A stretch of DNA of 33,420 bases, taken from positions 1 to 33,420 of the forward strand of contig JAAWBZ010000076.1 in NCBI GenBank assembly GCA_022792945.1. Direction: 5' to 3'. The notes beneath the pieces were generated by a model. The model was not told the DNA's origin. It saw nothing but the letters and a program-made list of their open reading frames with translations, and searched no databases. Of the stretch, positions 22,098 through 30,335 are shown piece after piece (position 1 is the first letter of the stretch; each line of letters opens with the position of its first letter). A program made the position numbers and the translations under genes. The stretch is from Oscillospiraceae bacterium. GTDB lineage: Bacteria > Bacillota > Clostridia > Oscillospirales > Oscillospiraceae.

Positions 22098-23444
22098 ATG
22101 AGTGAGCTTTATGCCGGCTTCGGCCGGGTGGACGTCACGCCCATGATGGGCATCAATCTGGCCGGATACTACCAGGTCCGGCTGGCCGACGGCGTGCTGG
22201 ATCCGCTGGAGATCAACGCGCTGGCGTTGCGGGTGGGGGAGGCGGCGGCCATCCTCCTGAGCATCGACCACTGCGGCATCGTGCGGGACATCGCCTGGGA
22301 CTACCGGCGATACGTCTCCGAGGCCACAGGCGTCCCGGTGGAGGCCGTGTTCCTCCACACCACCCACACCCACACCGCCCCGGTGCTGCGCCGCGGTACC
22401 GGCGACCCCCTGGAGGCGGAGTATGACCAGTTCGTCCGCCGCCGCATGGCCGACGCCGCCCGGTTCGCCCTGGCGGATCTGAAGCCGGCGCGGATGGGCT
22501 TCGGCACGGGAACGGCCCCCAACATCGCCTTTGTCCGGCGCTTCCGCATGAAGGACGGCTCCATTCAGACCAACCCCGGCGTGGACAACCCCAACATCCT
22601 CGAGCCCATCGGCGCGGTGGACGAGCGGGTGCACGTGCTGCGCTTCGACCGGGAGGGGGCGGATTCGCTGGTGCTGGTGAACTTCGGCGACCATCCGGAC
22701 GTGGTGGGCGGCTGCAAGATCTCCGCCGACTGGCCGGGCTTCCTCCGCCGCACCGTGGAGCAGGCCCTGGACGGCGTCCGCTGCATTGCCTTCAACGGCG
22801 CCCAGGGGGATGTGAACCATGTGAACGTCCATCCCCGGGGCGGCGACCTCAACGGGATGTTCCTGGACTTTGACGACGTGGCCCGGGGCTATGACCATGC
22901 CCGGTATATGGGCCGCGTGGTGGCCGGCGCGGTGCTGCAGACCTACGACAAGGTGCAGTACACCCCGGTGGAGCGTCTGCAATGCCTTCAGAAAACCATC
23001 GAGATCCCATCCAACATGCCCGCCCCCGGGGAGCTCCCCGAGGCCTGCCGCATCAACGAGCTGCACAAGGCCGGGCGGGACAGCGAGCTGCCCTACGCCG
23101 GCATGATGCTCACCACCGTGGTGGCCGAGGCCGAGCGGATGGTGGACCTGGCCAACGGTCCCGCCAGCTTCCCCATGGAGCTGACCGGCGTCGCCATCGG
23201 CCCCGTGGCCCTGCTCGGCATCCCCGGCGAGCCATTCACCGGCATCGGCCGCGCCCTGAAGGCGGCCCCCGGCTGGGCGGCGGTCCTGCCCAGTTGCAAC
23301 ACCAACGGCAAGGAGGGCTATTTCCCCATGCAGGAGGCCTACGACGAGGGCGGCTACGAGTCCCGCAGCTCCTACTTCCGCGCCGGCGTGGCTGAGCGGA
23401 TCATCGAGGAGGGCCTGGCCCTGCTGGCGGACCTGCGGAAGTGA
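22098..23444 (+). CDS. Neutral ceramidase-like amidohydrolase without signal peptide
   Basis: The 448-residue protein matches the N-terminal catalytic domain of neutral/alkaline non-lysosomal ceramidases, zinc enzymes that cut an amide bond. It has FGRVDVTPMMGINLAGYY at the start, SIDHCGI, the metal-binding LHTTHTHTAP (His90 and His92), NFGDHPDVVGG (His199) and FNGAQGDVNHV (233-242). Real ceramidases are exported and carry a C-terminal domain; here there is no signal peptide and the chain is shorter, so it is probably cytoplasmic and acts on an imported N-acyl sugar or similar amide. GGGGAGG stands before the ATG at 22098. It is the first gene of the second transporter operon. The ceramide name should not be taken as its substrate. 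Confidence 0.86.
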   Translation: MSELYAGFGRVDVTPMMGINLAGYYQVRLADGVLDPLEINALALRVGEAAAILLSIDHCGIVRDIAWDYRRYVSEATGVPVEAVFLHTTHTHTAPVLRRGTGDPLEAEYDQFVRRRMADAARFALADLKPARMGFGTGTAPNIAFVRRFRMKDGSIQTNPGVDNPNILEPIGAVDERVHVLRFDREGADSLVLVNFGDHPDVVGGCKISADWPGFLRRTVEQALDGVRCIAFNGAQGDVNHVNVHPRGGDLNGMFLDFDDVARGYDHARYMGRVVAGAVLQTYDKVQYTPVERLQCLQKTIEIPSNMPAPGELPEACRINELHKAGRDSELPYAGMMLTTVVAEAERMVDLANGPASFPMELTGVAIGPVALLGIPGEPFTGIGRALKAAPGWAAVLPSCNTNGKEGYFPMQEAYDEGGYESRSSYFRAGVAERIIEEGLALLADLRK

Positions 23445-23516
23445 AAAGCCGTATATTTCCGGCGCATACCGGTGATATAGAGACCAAAAACCCAATGAAG
23501 AAAAGGAGAAACGTAC

Positions 23517-24875
23517 ATGAAAAAGTTGATTGCCCTGCTTCTGGCGGTCCTCATGCTGCTGGCGGTCTTTGCGGCCTGCGGCAAGGACGAGACTCCAGCC
23601 CCCGCTGCCGATGACAGCAGCGCTGACGCTCCCGCCGCCAGCAGCGGCGCCGGCGAGGACAGCGCGCCGGTGGACATCGCCGACGACTATTCCGAAGAGG
23701 AGATCGTCATCAATTTCCTGGGCGCGCAGTACAGCGACGCCACCGAGGGCTACATCCAGAGCGTCATTGACGCCTTTGAGAAGGAGCATCCCAACGTCAA
23801 GGTCAACCTGGAGATCGTGGGCTGGGACAACATCAATATGCGCATCAACTCCATGGTGGGCGCGCAGCAGGCTCCGGACCTCTACAACGGCGGCAGCGCC
23901 GCGGACTTCGTGGGCGACGACCTGCTCTACAAGGCCGAGGACGTCATCTCTCCGGAGCTGAAGGCCGACTTCTTCGAGACCTTCTGGAACAACAACATCA
24001 CCCCCGAGCTCAACGAGTGCTATCAGATCCCCTATCTGGCCTCCGTCCGCGCTCTGTACTACAACAAGACCATCTTTGAAGAGGTCGGCATCAAAGAGGC
24101 CCCCGTCACCTGGAAGGACGTGGAGGAGACCTGCCAGAAGATCAAGGACTACTACAACGGCGGCGTGTTCCCCTGGGGCATTGACGCCTCCATGGCTGAG
24201 GGCGTCTCCACCGTGGCCTACTACGGCTGGAACAACGGCGGCGGCTACGTGGACGACAACGGCGACTGGATCCTCAACTGCCCGGAGAACGTGGAGGCCT
24301 TTGAGTGGATCAAGAGCCTCTATGACAACGGCTACACCAACGAGAACCCCGCCATGGAGACCCGCGACGACATGCAGAAGCTGGTGGCCAACGACAAGAT
24401 GGCCATGCTGATTACCGCCAACTTTTTCCCCGCCCTCTATCCCGACGTGGAGCTGGGCATCGCCCCGCTGCCCTACAACGACGCCAACGTCTCCGAGTCC
24501 TCCACCATGGCCGTGCAGGACGCGCTGGTGTTCTTCAATTCCAGCGCCAAGGCCGGGGAGGATACCCCCGAGAAGATGGCGGCCCTCCGCGACTTCGTGG
24601 ACTTCTTCTACAGCGCGGAGTACTACGTGCCCTTCATGATTCAGGAGGGCCTGCTGCCCGCGACTATTTCCGGCGCGGAGAAGCTGGTGCAGGACAACCC
24701 CGAGCAGGCGGCCTATCTGGACGCCCTCAACGGCGCGAAGTTCTACCCCCGCAGCAAGCAGAACTGGCAGGACTGCGACGCCGGCTGCTATGAGGCGGCG
24801 CAGAAGGTCATCACCGGGATGCAGTCTGCCCAGGATGCCCTGGACGAGGTCCAGATGACCCTGGAGGAAGGCTGA
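23517..24875 (+). CDS. ABC transporter sugar-binding lipoprotein, second system
   Basis: The 452-residue protein has a lipoprotein signal (lipobox FAAC, Cys21), a low-complexity linker to about residue 60, and a type 1 solute-binding domain (IVINFLGAQYSDATEGYIQS, VNLEIVGWDNINMRINSMVG, QQAPDLYNGGSAADFVGD, PYLASVRALYYNKTIFEEVG). AAAAGGAG lies upstream of the ATG. It is only distantly like the first binding protein, so the two systems likely take up different ligands. A hairpin follows the gene. Ligand unknown. Confidence 0.93.
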   Translation: MKKLIALLLAVLMLLAVFAACGKDETPAPAADDSSADAPAASSGAGEDSAPVDIADDYSEEEIVINFLGAQYSDATEGYIQSVIDAFEKEHPNVKVNLEIVGWDNINMRINSMVGAQQAPDLYNGGSAADFVGDDLLYKAEDVISPELKADFFETFWNNNITPELNECYQIPYLASVRALYYNKTIFEEVGIKEAPVTWKDVEETCQKIKDYYNGGVFPWGIDASMAEGVSTVAYYGWNNGGGYVDDNGDWILNCPENVEAFEWIKSLYDNGYTNENPAMETRDDMQKLVANDKMAMLITANFFPALYPDVELGIAPLPYNDANVSESSTMAVQDALVFFNSSAKAGEDTPEKMAALRDFVDFFYSAEYYVPFMIQEGLLPATISGAEKLVQDNPEQAAYLDALNGAKFYPRSKQNWQDCDAGCYEAAQKVITGMQSAQDALDEVQMTLEEG

Positions 24876-24888
24876 TCCAGCCGGCAAA

Positions 24889-24915
24889 GGGGGGAGCGGC
24901 CGGTCCGCTCCCCCC
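24889..24915 (+). terminator. Intercistronic hairpin after the second binding-protein gene
   Basis: A perfect 11-base-pair stem (GGGGGGAGCGG and its complement) with loop CCGGT and no T-run. It occupies the same position as the hairpin at 13376-13406 in the first operon and likely sets a higher level of binding protein than of permease. Confidence 0.65.
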
Positions 24916-24943
24916 TCACAAGCCCAGGAAGGAGTGAGCGAAG

Positions 24944-25855
24944 GTGGAACAATTACCCCCTGTCCGGAAACAGAAAAAGCTCAAGCAGAAACTCGCCCCT
25001 TATGAAGCGTATCTGTGGCTGGCGCCGTGCCTGCTGCTGGTGCTGGTCTTTGTGATGGTGCCGGTGGTGGAGACCATTGTGCTGAGCTTCAGCGACGTGT
25101 CCAAGGCCGGGCTGAACAAGGGCTTCGGCGGACTGAAAAACTTCAAATACATATTTAGTCAGGCGGCCTTTGGCCGCGTGATGCTCAACACCCTGGTCTG
25201 GGACGTGGTGATCGTGGTGGTGAGCATGGTCCTGAGCATCGTCATGGCCCTGGTGCTCAACGAGAAGTTCCGCGGACGCAAGGTGGTCCGCACCACGCTG
25301 CTGCTGCCCTGGGCCACGGCGCAGCTGATCACTGCCAGCTGCTGGAAGTACATCTTTGACTACCAGTACGGCGCGCTCAACGCCCTGCTTCTAAAGCTGG
25401 GCATCATTGAGCACAACATCAATTTCCTCGGCTCGCCCGGCTCGGCCTTCGCCTGCATGATCCTGGTAGGCATCGTGGTGACGGTGCCGTTTATGACCTT
25501 CACCCTGCTCTCGGGCCTCCAGAGCATCTCCACGGACTACTACGAGGCCGCCGTGATCGACGGCGCCAGCTTCTGGAACCGCCTGTTCAAGATCACCCTG
25601 CCGCTTTTGAAGCCGGCCATCAACGTGAGCATCGTGCTCAACACCATCTATGTGTTCAATTCCTTTACCATCGTCCAGACCGTCACCGCCGGCGCGCCGG
25701 CCAACCAGACGGCCACCATTATGACCTATCTTTATTACCTGGCGTTCAAGAAGAGCAACTACGGCGGCGCCGCGGCCATCTCGGTCATCGGCTTCGTGAT
25801 TCTGCTGGCCTTCGCCCTGCTTTATATGCACTTCCAGATGAAGGAGGACGACTGA
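24944..25855 (+). CDS. ABC transporter permease, MalF-like, second system
   Basis: The 303-residue membrane protein starts with GTG at 24944, after AGGAAGGAG. It has about six membrane segments (first: WLAPCLLLVLVFVMVPVVET) and the EAA loop YYEAAVIDGASFWNRLFKIT. Its stop overlaps the start of the second permease (TGATG), so the two are coupled. CUT1 family. Confidence 0.93.
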   Translation: MEQLPPVRKQKKLKQKLAPYEAYLWLAPCLLLVLVFVMVPVVETIVLSFSDVSKAGLNKGFGGLKNFKYIFSQAAFGRVMLNTLVWDVVIVVVSMVLSIVMALVLNEKFRGRKVVRTTLLLPWATAQLITASCWKYIFDYQYGALNALLLKLGIIEHNINFLGSPGSAFACMILVGIVVTVPFMTFTLLSGLQSISTDYYEAAVIDGASFWNRLFKITLPLLKPAINVSIVLNTIYVFNSFTIVQTVTAGAPANQTATIMTYLYYLAFKKSNYGGAAAISVIGFVILLAFALLYMHFQMKEDD

Positions 25856-26694
25856 TGAGCGGCAAGAAAAAAATCCGGCCCGGGCGCGTGTTTCTCTACG
25901 TGTTCGCCGCGGGCAGCCTGATCTTCCTTTTGTACCCGTACTTTGTCATGTTCGTCTCCTCCCTCAAGGGCATGGACGAGATCTTCCGGATCCCCGGGAC
26001 CATCCTGCCGGAGAAGTGGATCTGGACCAACTATGTGGACATCTGGCGGGATATCCCCCTGCTGACCTACTTCAAGAACACAGTTATCGTCGGCTTCGGG
26101 GCCACGGCGCTGTGCATCGTCTGCGCCATCCCGGCGGGCTACGCTCTGGCGCGCATGAGGTTCCCGGGGAAGCGGTTCGTCATGTCCGCGGTTATCGTGA
26201 CGCAGATGTTCGCGGCGGTGGTGCTGCTGGTGGGCATCTACAAGCTGATGGTGGCCATGCACCTGCAAAACACCCGCACGGGCCTGATCCTGCTGATCGC
26301 GGCGTTCAATCAGGCGTTCGCGGCGTGGATGCTCAGCGGCACCTTCGCCTCTATCTCCAAGGAGCTGGAGGAGGCCGCCATGATCGACGGCTGCGGCCGC
26401 GTCTCGGCCATGGTCCGGATCATCCTGCCCCTGGCCGCGCCGGGCATCGTGACGGCGATCATCTTCGTGTTCATCAACGCCTGGAATGAGTACACCCTGA
26501 CCCTGGTCCTGATCGGCGATACCGCCCTCAAGACGTTGAATGTGGGCATCCACTCGTTCTTCGGCTACACCAATACGGAGTGGTGGTACGTCTTTGCCGC
26601 CTCCATCCTGGCGACGCTGCCGATTCTGGCGTTCTTCCAGGTCCTGGAAAGGCACCTGGTGGGCGGCCTGACCGCCGGCGGCGTGAAGGGCTGA
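25855..26694 (+). CDS. ABC transporter permease, MalG-like, second system
   Basis: The 279-residue membrane protein has an N-terminal membrane segment (VFLYVFAAGSLIFLLYPYFV), the EAA loop LEEAAMIDGCGRVSAMVRII and the C-terminal GGLTAGGVKG. It is the last gene of the operon, which ends at the terminator near 26760. Again no ATPase gene is present, so both importers in this window must borrow one. Confidence 0.93.
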   Translation: MSGKKKIRPGRVFLYVFAAGSLIFLLYPYFVMFVSSLKGMDEIFRIPGTILPEKWIWTNYVDIWRDIPLLTYFKNTVIVGFGATALCIVCAIPAGYALARMRFPGKRFVMSAVIVTQMFAAVVLLVGIYKLMVAMHLQNTRTGLILLIAAFNQAFAAWMLSGTFASISKELEEAAMIDGCGRVSAMVRIILPLAAPGIVTAIIFVFINAWNEYTLTLVLIGDTALKTLNVGIHSFFGYTNTEWWYVFAASILATLPILAFFQVLERHLVGGLTAGGVKG

Positions 26695-26757
26695 AGCATG
26701 CTTACCGGGAGGACTCGCGGCCTGGGCATGGCGGGCGGCAGGTCCTCAAAGATAAGG

Positions 26758-26793
26758 CACCCCGGCGGGTTGCGCCGCCGGGGCGCTTTTTTT
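26758..26793 (+). terminator. Rho-independent terminator after the second ABC operon
   Basis: CCCCGGCGG pairs with CCGCCGGGG around GTTGCG, followed by CGCTTTTTTT. It is the clear end of the catabolic locus. Confidence 0.9.
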
Positions 26794-26805
26794 GCGCGCC
26801 GCGCG

Positions 26806-26834
26806 TTGACAAATCTGCCGGCGGCGCCTATACT
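26806..26834 (+). promoter_or_regulatory. Promoter for the DUF2284 gene
   Basis: TTGACA (26806-26811), a 17-base spacer and TATACT (26829-26834), about 20 bases before the AGGAGG site. The leader is very short. Confidence 0.85.
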
Positions 26835-26855
26835 GAACTACAGGAGGAGATTGCC

Positions 26856-27398
26856 ATGATGCGGGAAGAAGAACTGCTGTCCGCCGCCTTTGCCCTGGGG
26901 TTTGCCGACGCGGCGGTGGTGGATACGTCGGAGATCGTCTTTCAGCCGGCGTTTCGCGTCTGCTGCGAGGACAACCTGTGCGGCAAGTACGGCGTCAACT
27001 ACACCTGTCCGCCGGCCTGCGGCACCACGGAGGAGATGCGCGGGCGGATCCTGCGCTGCCGCCGCGCCCTGGTTCTGCAGTCCATGTGGGACGCCGACGA
27101 CCCCATGGACAGCGCCCAGACAGCCCCGGCCAAGCGCCAACACAACCAGTGGACCCGCGCGCTGCTGGAGCAGTCGGGCCTGAAGGGTCTGATGGTGGGG
27201 GCCAGCGGGTGCAGCCTGTGCACGCCGTGTATGCTGGAGCGGGGCGCGCCGTGCCGCTTCCCGGACCGGTGCTGGTCGTGCATGTCGGCCTACTGCATCT
27301 ATGTGCAGAAGCTGGCGGAGCGCTGCGGCATGGACTACGACTGCGGCCCGGGCTGCGTCGCCCTCTTCAGCCTCCTCTGCTTCGGGGCGCGGGACTGA
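26856..27398 (+). CDS. DUF2284-family Cys-rich metal-binding protein
   Basis: The 180-residue cytoplasmic protein is rich in Cys: RVCCEDNLCGKYGVNYTCPP, CGTTEEM, GCSLCTPCMLERGAPC and RFPDRCWSCMSAYCI. The pattern fits DUF2284, a predicted iron-sulfur or zinc protein widespread in anaerobes. Family function is unknown; a link to methyl-corrinoid or redox metabolism has been suggested by context elsewhere, but nothing here decides it. The first ATG (26856) is six to eight bases after AGGAGGAG; the next codon is also ATG. Confidence 0.88.
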   Translation: MMREEELLSAAFALGFADAAVVDTSEIVFQPAFRVCCEDNLCGKYGVNYTCPPACGTTEEMRGRILRCRRALVLQSMWDADDPMDSAQTAPAKRQHNQWTRALLEQSGLKGLMVGASGCSLCTPCMLERGAPCRFPDRCWSCMSAYCIYVQKLAERCGMDYDCGPGCVALFSLLCFGARD

Positions 27399-27450
27399 TG
27401 CCGCCGCGCCATGGAAAATGGAAACAGAATTTGATTTGGGAGGTCCTTTC

Positions 27451-29058
27451 ATGAAACGTTCATTGCGCGCCCTCTGCCTGGGCGTGGCGCTTTTGCTCCT
27501 GTGCACGGTGTTTCCCGCGGCGGCGGGCACGGATACGGTGCTGATGATGCAGGTGGGGACGGGCGCGCTGCTGGAAAACGGCGTCTCCGCGGCGGCGCCG
27601 GCCCCGATCTACGCTGACAACGGCGCACTTCTGATCCCCCTGCGGCCCATTGCCCAGCGGCTGGGGGCGGCCGTGGGCTGGGACGCGCCCAGCCGGCAGA
27701 CCACCGTGAGCCGGAACGGCGTCACCCTTCGCTTCACCGACCAGAGCTGGAGCTACCAGGCCGGCGGCGAGACCAAGTCCCTCTCCGCCCAGCCCCGGGT
27801 GGTGAACGGGACGCTCTATGTCCCGGTTCTGGCCCTGACAGACCTGGGCGTCTCGGTGCATGTCTGGGGGTATTACGAGGGGGGCTTCTGTGCTGTCTCC
27901 GACCGCGCCCTCTCCGATGCGGCCCTGGCCCAGTACCACGCCCAGGCCCTGAAGGCGTTCGGACCCAACGAGGGGCTGTTCAACCGCACCTCGCTCACCC
28001 TGCGCCTCGGCTCCCGCAAGGCATGGACCGGCGGCGGGACCGTCGAGCTCTGCGAAAAGGGCGGCGCGGCGGTACCATACCAGGGAAGCGACGGCTTCCT
28101 GATGCTCCCTGTTCAGGCCTGCGCCGAGGCCCTGGGCGGTACATATGCCCTGGACGCCGCGGGCAATTCCACCGTGACCCTGGGCGGCCACACCGCCGTG
28201 TTCCCCGCCGCCAACGGGTACGTCACCGTGGACGGCGCGCGGCGGGAGCACGCCTACTACGGCGGCGCGCTGCGCCAGGGGACGGCTTTCTGCTCAGTCT
28301 ACGCCTTTGCCAGCACCCTGGGGTACTGCGCCTATGCCGACGGCGACGCCATCCTCCTCTCCGCCTGGGACCTGAGCCAGCGTCCGGCGTTCCAGGAGCG
28401 GGCCTGGCAGGCGGCGGACGCGCTGATCCTCCAGCGCTACGAGGACGCCAAGGGCTTCCTGGCCCTGACCTTTGACGACGGCCCCTCCGGCCAGCTGACC
28501 ACGCGCCTCCTGGACGGGCTGAAGGCCCGGGGCGTCCACGCCACCTTTTTCCTCTGCGATTACCGCATCCAGACGTATCCAGGCATCCTGGGCCGCTACC
28601 GGGCCGAGGGGCACGAGGTAGGCAACCACAGCGCCAACCACGCCACCCTCACCGCCTGCGGCGCGGAGAAGCTGGCCTCCGAGCTGGACGCCACCAACCG
28701 CTCCATCACGCGTCTGTGCGGCGCCGCCCCCACGCTGATGCGCCCGCCGGGGGGCGCGTATAACCAGACCGTCCTCTCCGCCGCCGGCGCCCGGGGCATG
28801 AGCTGCATCATGTGGAGCGTGGACACCCTGGACTGGAAGAACCGCAACGTCAGCGCCATCCTCCAGCGGGCGCTGCCCAATGTCCGGGACGGCGATATCA
28901 TCCTCATGCACGATATGTACAGCACCAGCGTGGACGCGGCCCTTTCCATGATCGACACGCTCCAGGCCCAGGGGTACGTGTTCGTCACCGTGTCGGAGCT
29001 GGCGCAGCTCAAGGGCGTGAGCCTGCAGCCCGGGGCCAGCTATTCCAGCATTCGTTAA
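27451..29058 (+). CDS. Exported polysaccharide deacetylase with copper amine oxidase-like N-terminal domains
   Basis: The 535-residue protein has a signal peptide (about residues 1-25, CTVFPAAAG). Stalk domains of the copper-amine-oxidase N-terminal type follow (LIPLRPIAQRLGAAVGWD, NGTLYVPVLALTDLGVSV), then a NodB deacetylase domain from about residue 330. All five NodB motifs are seen: TFDDGP (340-345), HSANH (393-397), RPPGGAYN (from 431), SVDTLDW, and ILMHD. It probably removes acetyl groups from peptidoglycan or another wall glycan, giving lysozyme resistance or allowing remodelling. GGGAGG lies before the ATG at 27451. There is no lipobox, so it is secreted or held through its N-terminal domains. 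Confidence 0.92.
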   Translation: MKRSLRALCLGVALLLLCTVFPAAAGTDTVLMMQVGTGALLENGVSAAAPAPIYADNGALLIPLRPIAQRLGAAVGWDAPSRQTTVSRNGVTLRFTDQSWSYQAGGETKSLSAQPRVVNGTLYVPVLALTDLGVSVHVWGYYEGGFCAVSDRALSDAALAQYHAQALKAFGPNEGLFNRTSLTLRLGSRKAWTGGGTVELCEKGGAAVPYQGSDGFLMLPVQACAEALGGTYALDAAGNSTVTLGGHTAVFPAANGYVTVDGARREHAYYGGALRQGTAFCSVYAFASTLGYCAYADGDAILLSAWDLSQRPAFQERAWQAADALILQRYEDAKGFLALTFDDGPSGQLTTRLLDGLKARGVHATFFLCDYRIQTYPGILGRYRAEGHEVGNHSANHATLTACGAEKLASELDATNRSITRLCGAAPTLMRPPGGAYNQTVLSAAGARGMSCIMWSVDTLDWKNRNVSAILQRALPNVRDGDIILMHDMYSTSVDAALSMIDTLQAQGYVFVTVSELAQLKGVSLQPGASYSSIR

Positions 29059-29065
29059 GTTCTGG

Positions 29066-29094
29066 TTGCAAATTTTGCCGCAAACCAGTATAAT
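29066..29094 (+). promoter_or_regulatory. Promoter for the PilZ gene
   Basis: TTGCAA (29066-29071), a 17-base spacer and TATAAT (29089-29094) directly after the deacetylase stop. Confidence 0.85.
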
Positions 29095-29129
29095 AAAAGC
29101 AAAATTGACAGGTATGAGGGGGAGACGGC

Positions 29130-29822
29130 ATGGGTCTGTTGGGATGGTTCGGAAAAAAGGCGGAGAAAAAGTCCGCCGCGCCGGCGGAGAAGCCGGCGGC
29201 GGCGAGCCTCGCGTTCTGCGAGGGAATGCGCGTGGAGGTGACTGACGCCGGGGACGGGCGGCCGCTGTTCCAGGCAGAGCTGCACAGTGTCCGCGGGGCG
29301 GAGGCGGCGCTGGAGACGCTGCGCATGGACGCGGAGGACCTGCCGGCCTCGCCGGCGGACGTGCTGCTCCGGGGCTACAGCAAGCGGGAGTCCAAGGCGG
29401 TGCTGCTGGAGGCGTCCATCACGCCGGATCAGGAGCCCAGCTGGCGGGCGGAAAACCTGGTGCTGCGCAAGGCCGGCAACGACCGCAGCTATTTCCGCCT
29501 GGGGGCGAACCTGGAGGCTGTGGCCGCCGCCGCCGCCTCGCCGAAGCTGGAGGAGGCGTGCAAGCTGCTGGATATCAGCGCCGGCGGCGTGCGGATCGCC
29601 GCGAAGCAGACCTTCCGTATGGGTGAGCAGCTGATCCTGACGGTGCGCCTGCTGCCGGAGCGGGAGACGCTGCGGATATTCTGCCGTGTGCTGCGCATCG
29701 TGCACCGGGAGAACGGACGGCAGGAATACGGCTGTCAGTTCCTGGACCTCAGCGACGCCGACCAGGAGAAGCTGACGCAGATGATCTTTGAATTGCAGCG
29801 GCTGAAAAAGAACATGGTCTGA
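29130..29822 (+). CDS. PilZ-domain protein (putative c-di-GMP effector)
   Basis: The 230-residue protein has an N-terminal lysine/alanine-rich stretch (LLGWFGKKAEKKSAAPAEKP), a YcgR-N-like middle part, and a C-terminal PilZ domain. The second half of the PilZ signature, DISAGGVRIA (residues 149-158), is clear, and so is YGCQFLDLSDADQEKL. The upstream Arg pair that grips c-di-GMP (RxxxR) is not obvious; the area reads RKAGNDRSYFRLG, so ligand binding should be tested. It has its own promoter. Such proteins adjust motility, adhesion or secretion. Confidence 0.85.
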   Translation: MGLLGWFGKKAEKKSAAPAEKPAAASLAFCEGMRVEVTDAGDGRPLFQAELHSVRGAEAALETLRMDAEDLPASPADVLLRGYSKRESKAVLLEASITPDQEPSWRAENLVLRKAGNDRSYFRLGANLEAVAAAAASPKLEEACKLLDISAGGVRIAAKQTFRMGEQLILTVRLLPERETLRIFCRVLRIVHRENGRQEYGCQFLDLSDADQEKLTQMIFELQRLKKNMV

Positions 29823-29847
29823 GCCGCCGGGAGGAGGGGGAAATACC

Positions 29848-30294
29848 ATGGAAGCGGATGTGAAAGCGCGCCTTGCTCCCTGCGGGTTGCACTGCGGAAA
29901 GTGCTTTGCGTTCCGGGATGGGGAGATCCATGATGCGGCGGTGCGCCTGCAAACGTACCTGGGCAATTTCGCGCCCTATGCGGCGCGCTTCGCGGAGCAG
30001 CTGGACCCGGTGTTCGGGGAATATCCGGCTTTCGCGGCGCTGCTGGATTACCTGGCGAAGGCGGACTGTGGCGGATGCCGGGCAGAAAAGTGTAAATATT
30101 ATAAAAACTGTGAAGTTCGCGCCTGCGCACAGGAAAAGCAGGTGGATTTCTGTTGTGATTGTCCGGAGTTTCCCTGCGCGCATACAGGCCTGGATGCGAA
30201 TCTCTATCAGCGCCATGTGGCCATCAACCGAAAAATCGCGGAGACAGGACCGGAGGCATATTACGCGACCATCCGGGATACACCGCGCTATTGA
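29848..30294 (+). CDS. DUF3795-domain Cys-rich protein
   Basis: The 148-residue protein has the typical DUF3795 layout: APCGLHCGKCFAFRDGEI at the start, ADCGGCRAEKCKYYKNCEVR in the middle, and FCCDCPEFPCAH after it. These Cys pairs suggest a bound zinc or iron-sulfur centre. Function is unknown. It begins 25 bases after the PilZ stop behind GGAGGAGG, so it is probably co-transcribed. Confidence 0.88.
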   Translation: MEADVKARLAPCGLHCGKCFAFRDGEIHDAAVRLQTYLGNFAPYAARFAEQLDPVFGEYPAFAALLDYLAKADCGGCRAEKCKYYKNCEVRACAQEKQVDFCCDCPEFPCAHTGLDANLYQRHVAINRKIAETGPEAYYATIRDTPRY

Positions 30295-30303
30295 GCAAAA
30301 TGC

Positions 30304-30331
30304 TTCGCCGGCCTTGGAAAAGGCCGGCGAA
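30304..30331. terminator. Bidirectional terminator
   Basis: TTCGCCGGCCTT pairs perfectly with AAGGCCGGCGAA around GGAA, followed by ATGTTT on the plus strand and GCATTTT on the minus strand. It separates the converging DUF3795 and FmdE-like genes. Confidence 0.8.
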
Positions 30332-30335
30332 ATGT

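Noticed and set aside
22050-24887. Very long open frame on the minus strand (about 945 codons)
   Set aside because: It is antisense to the ceramidase-like and binding-protein genes, has no known motif, and is a product of the high-GC codon pattern. The plus-strand genes are clear.
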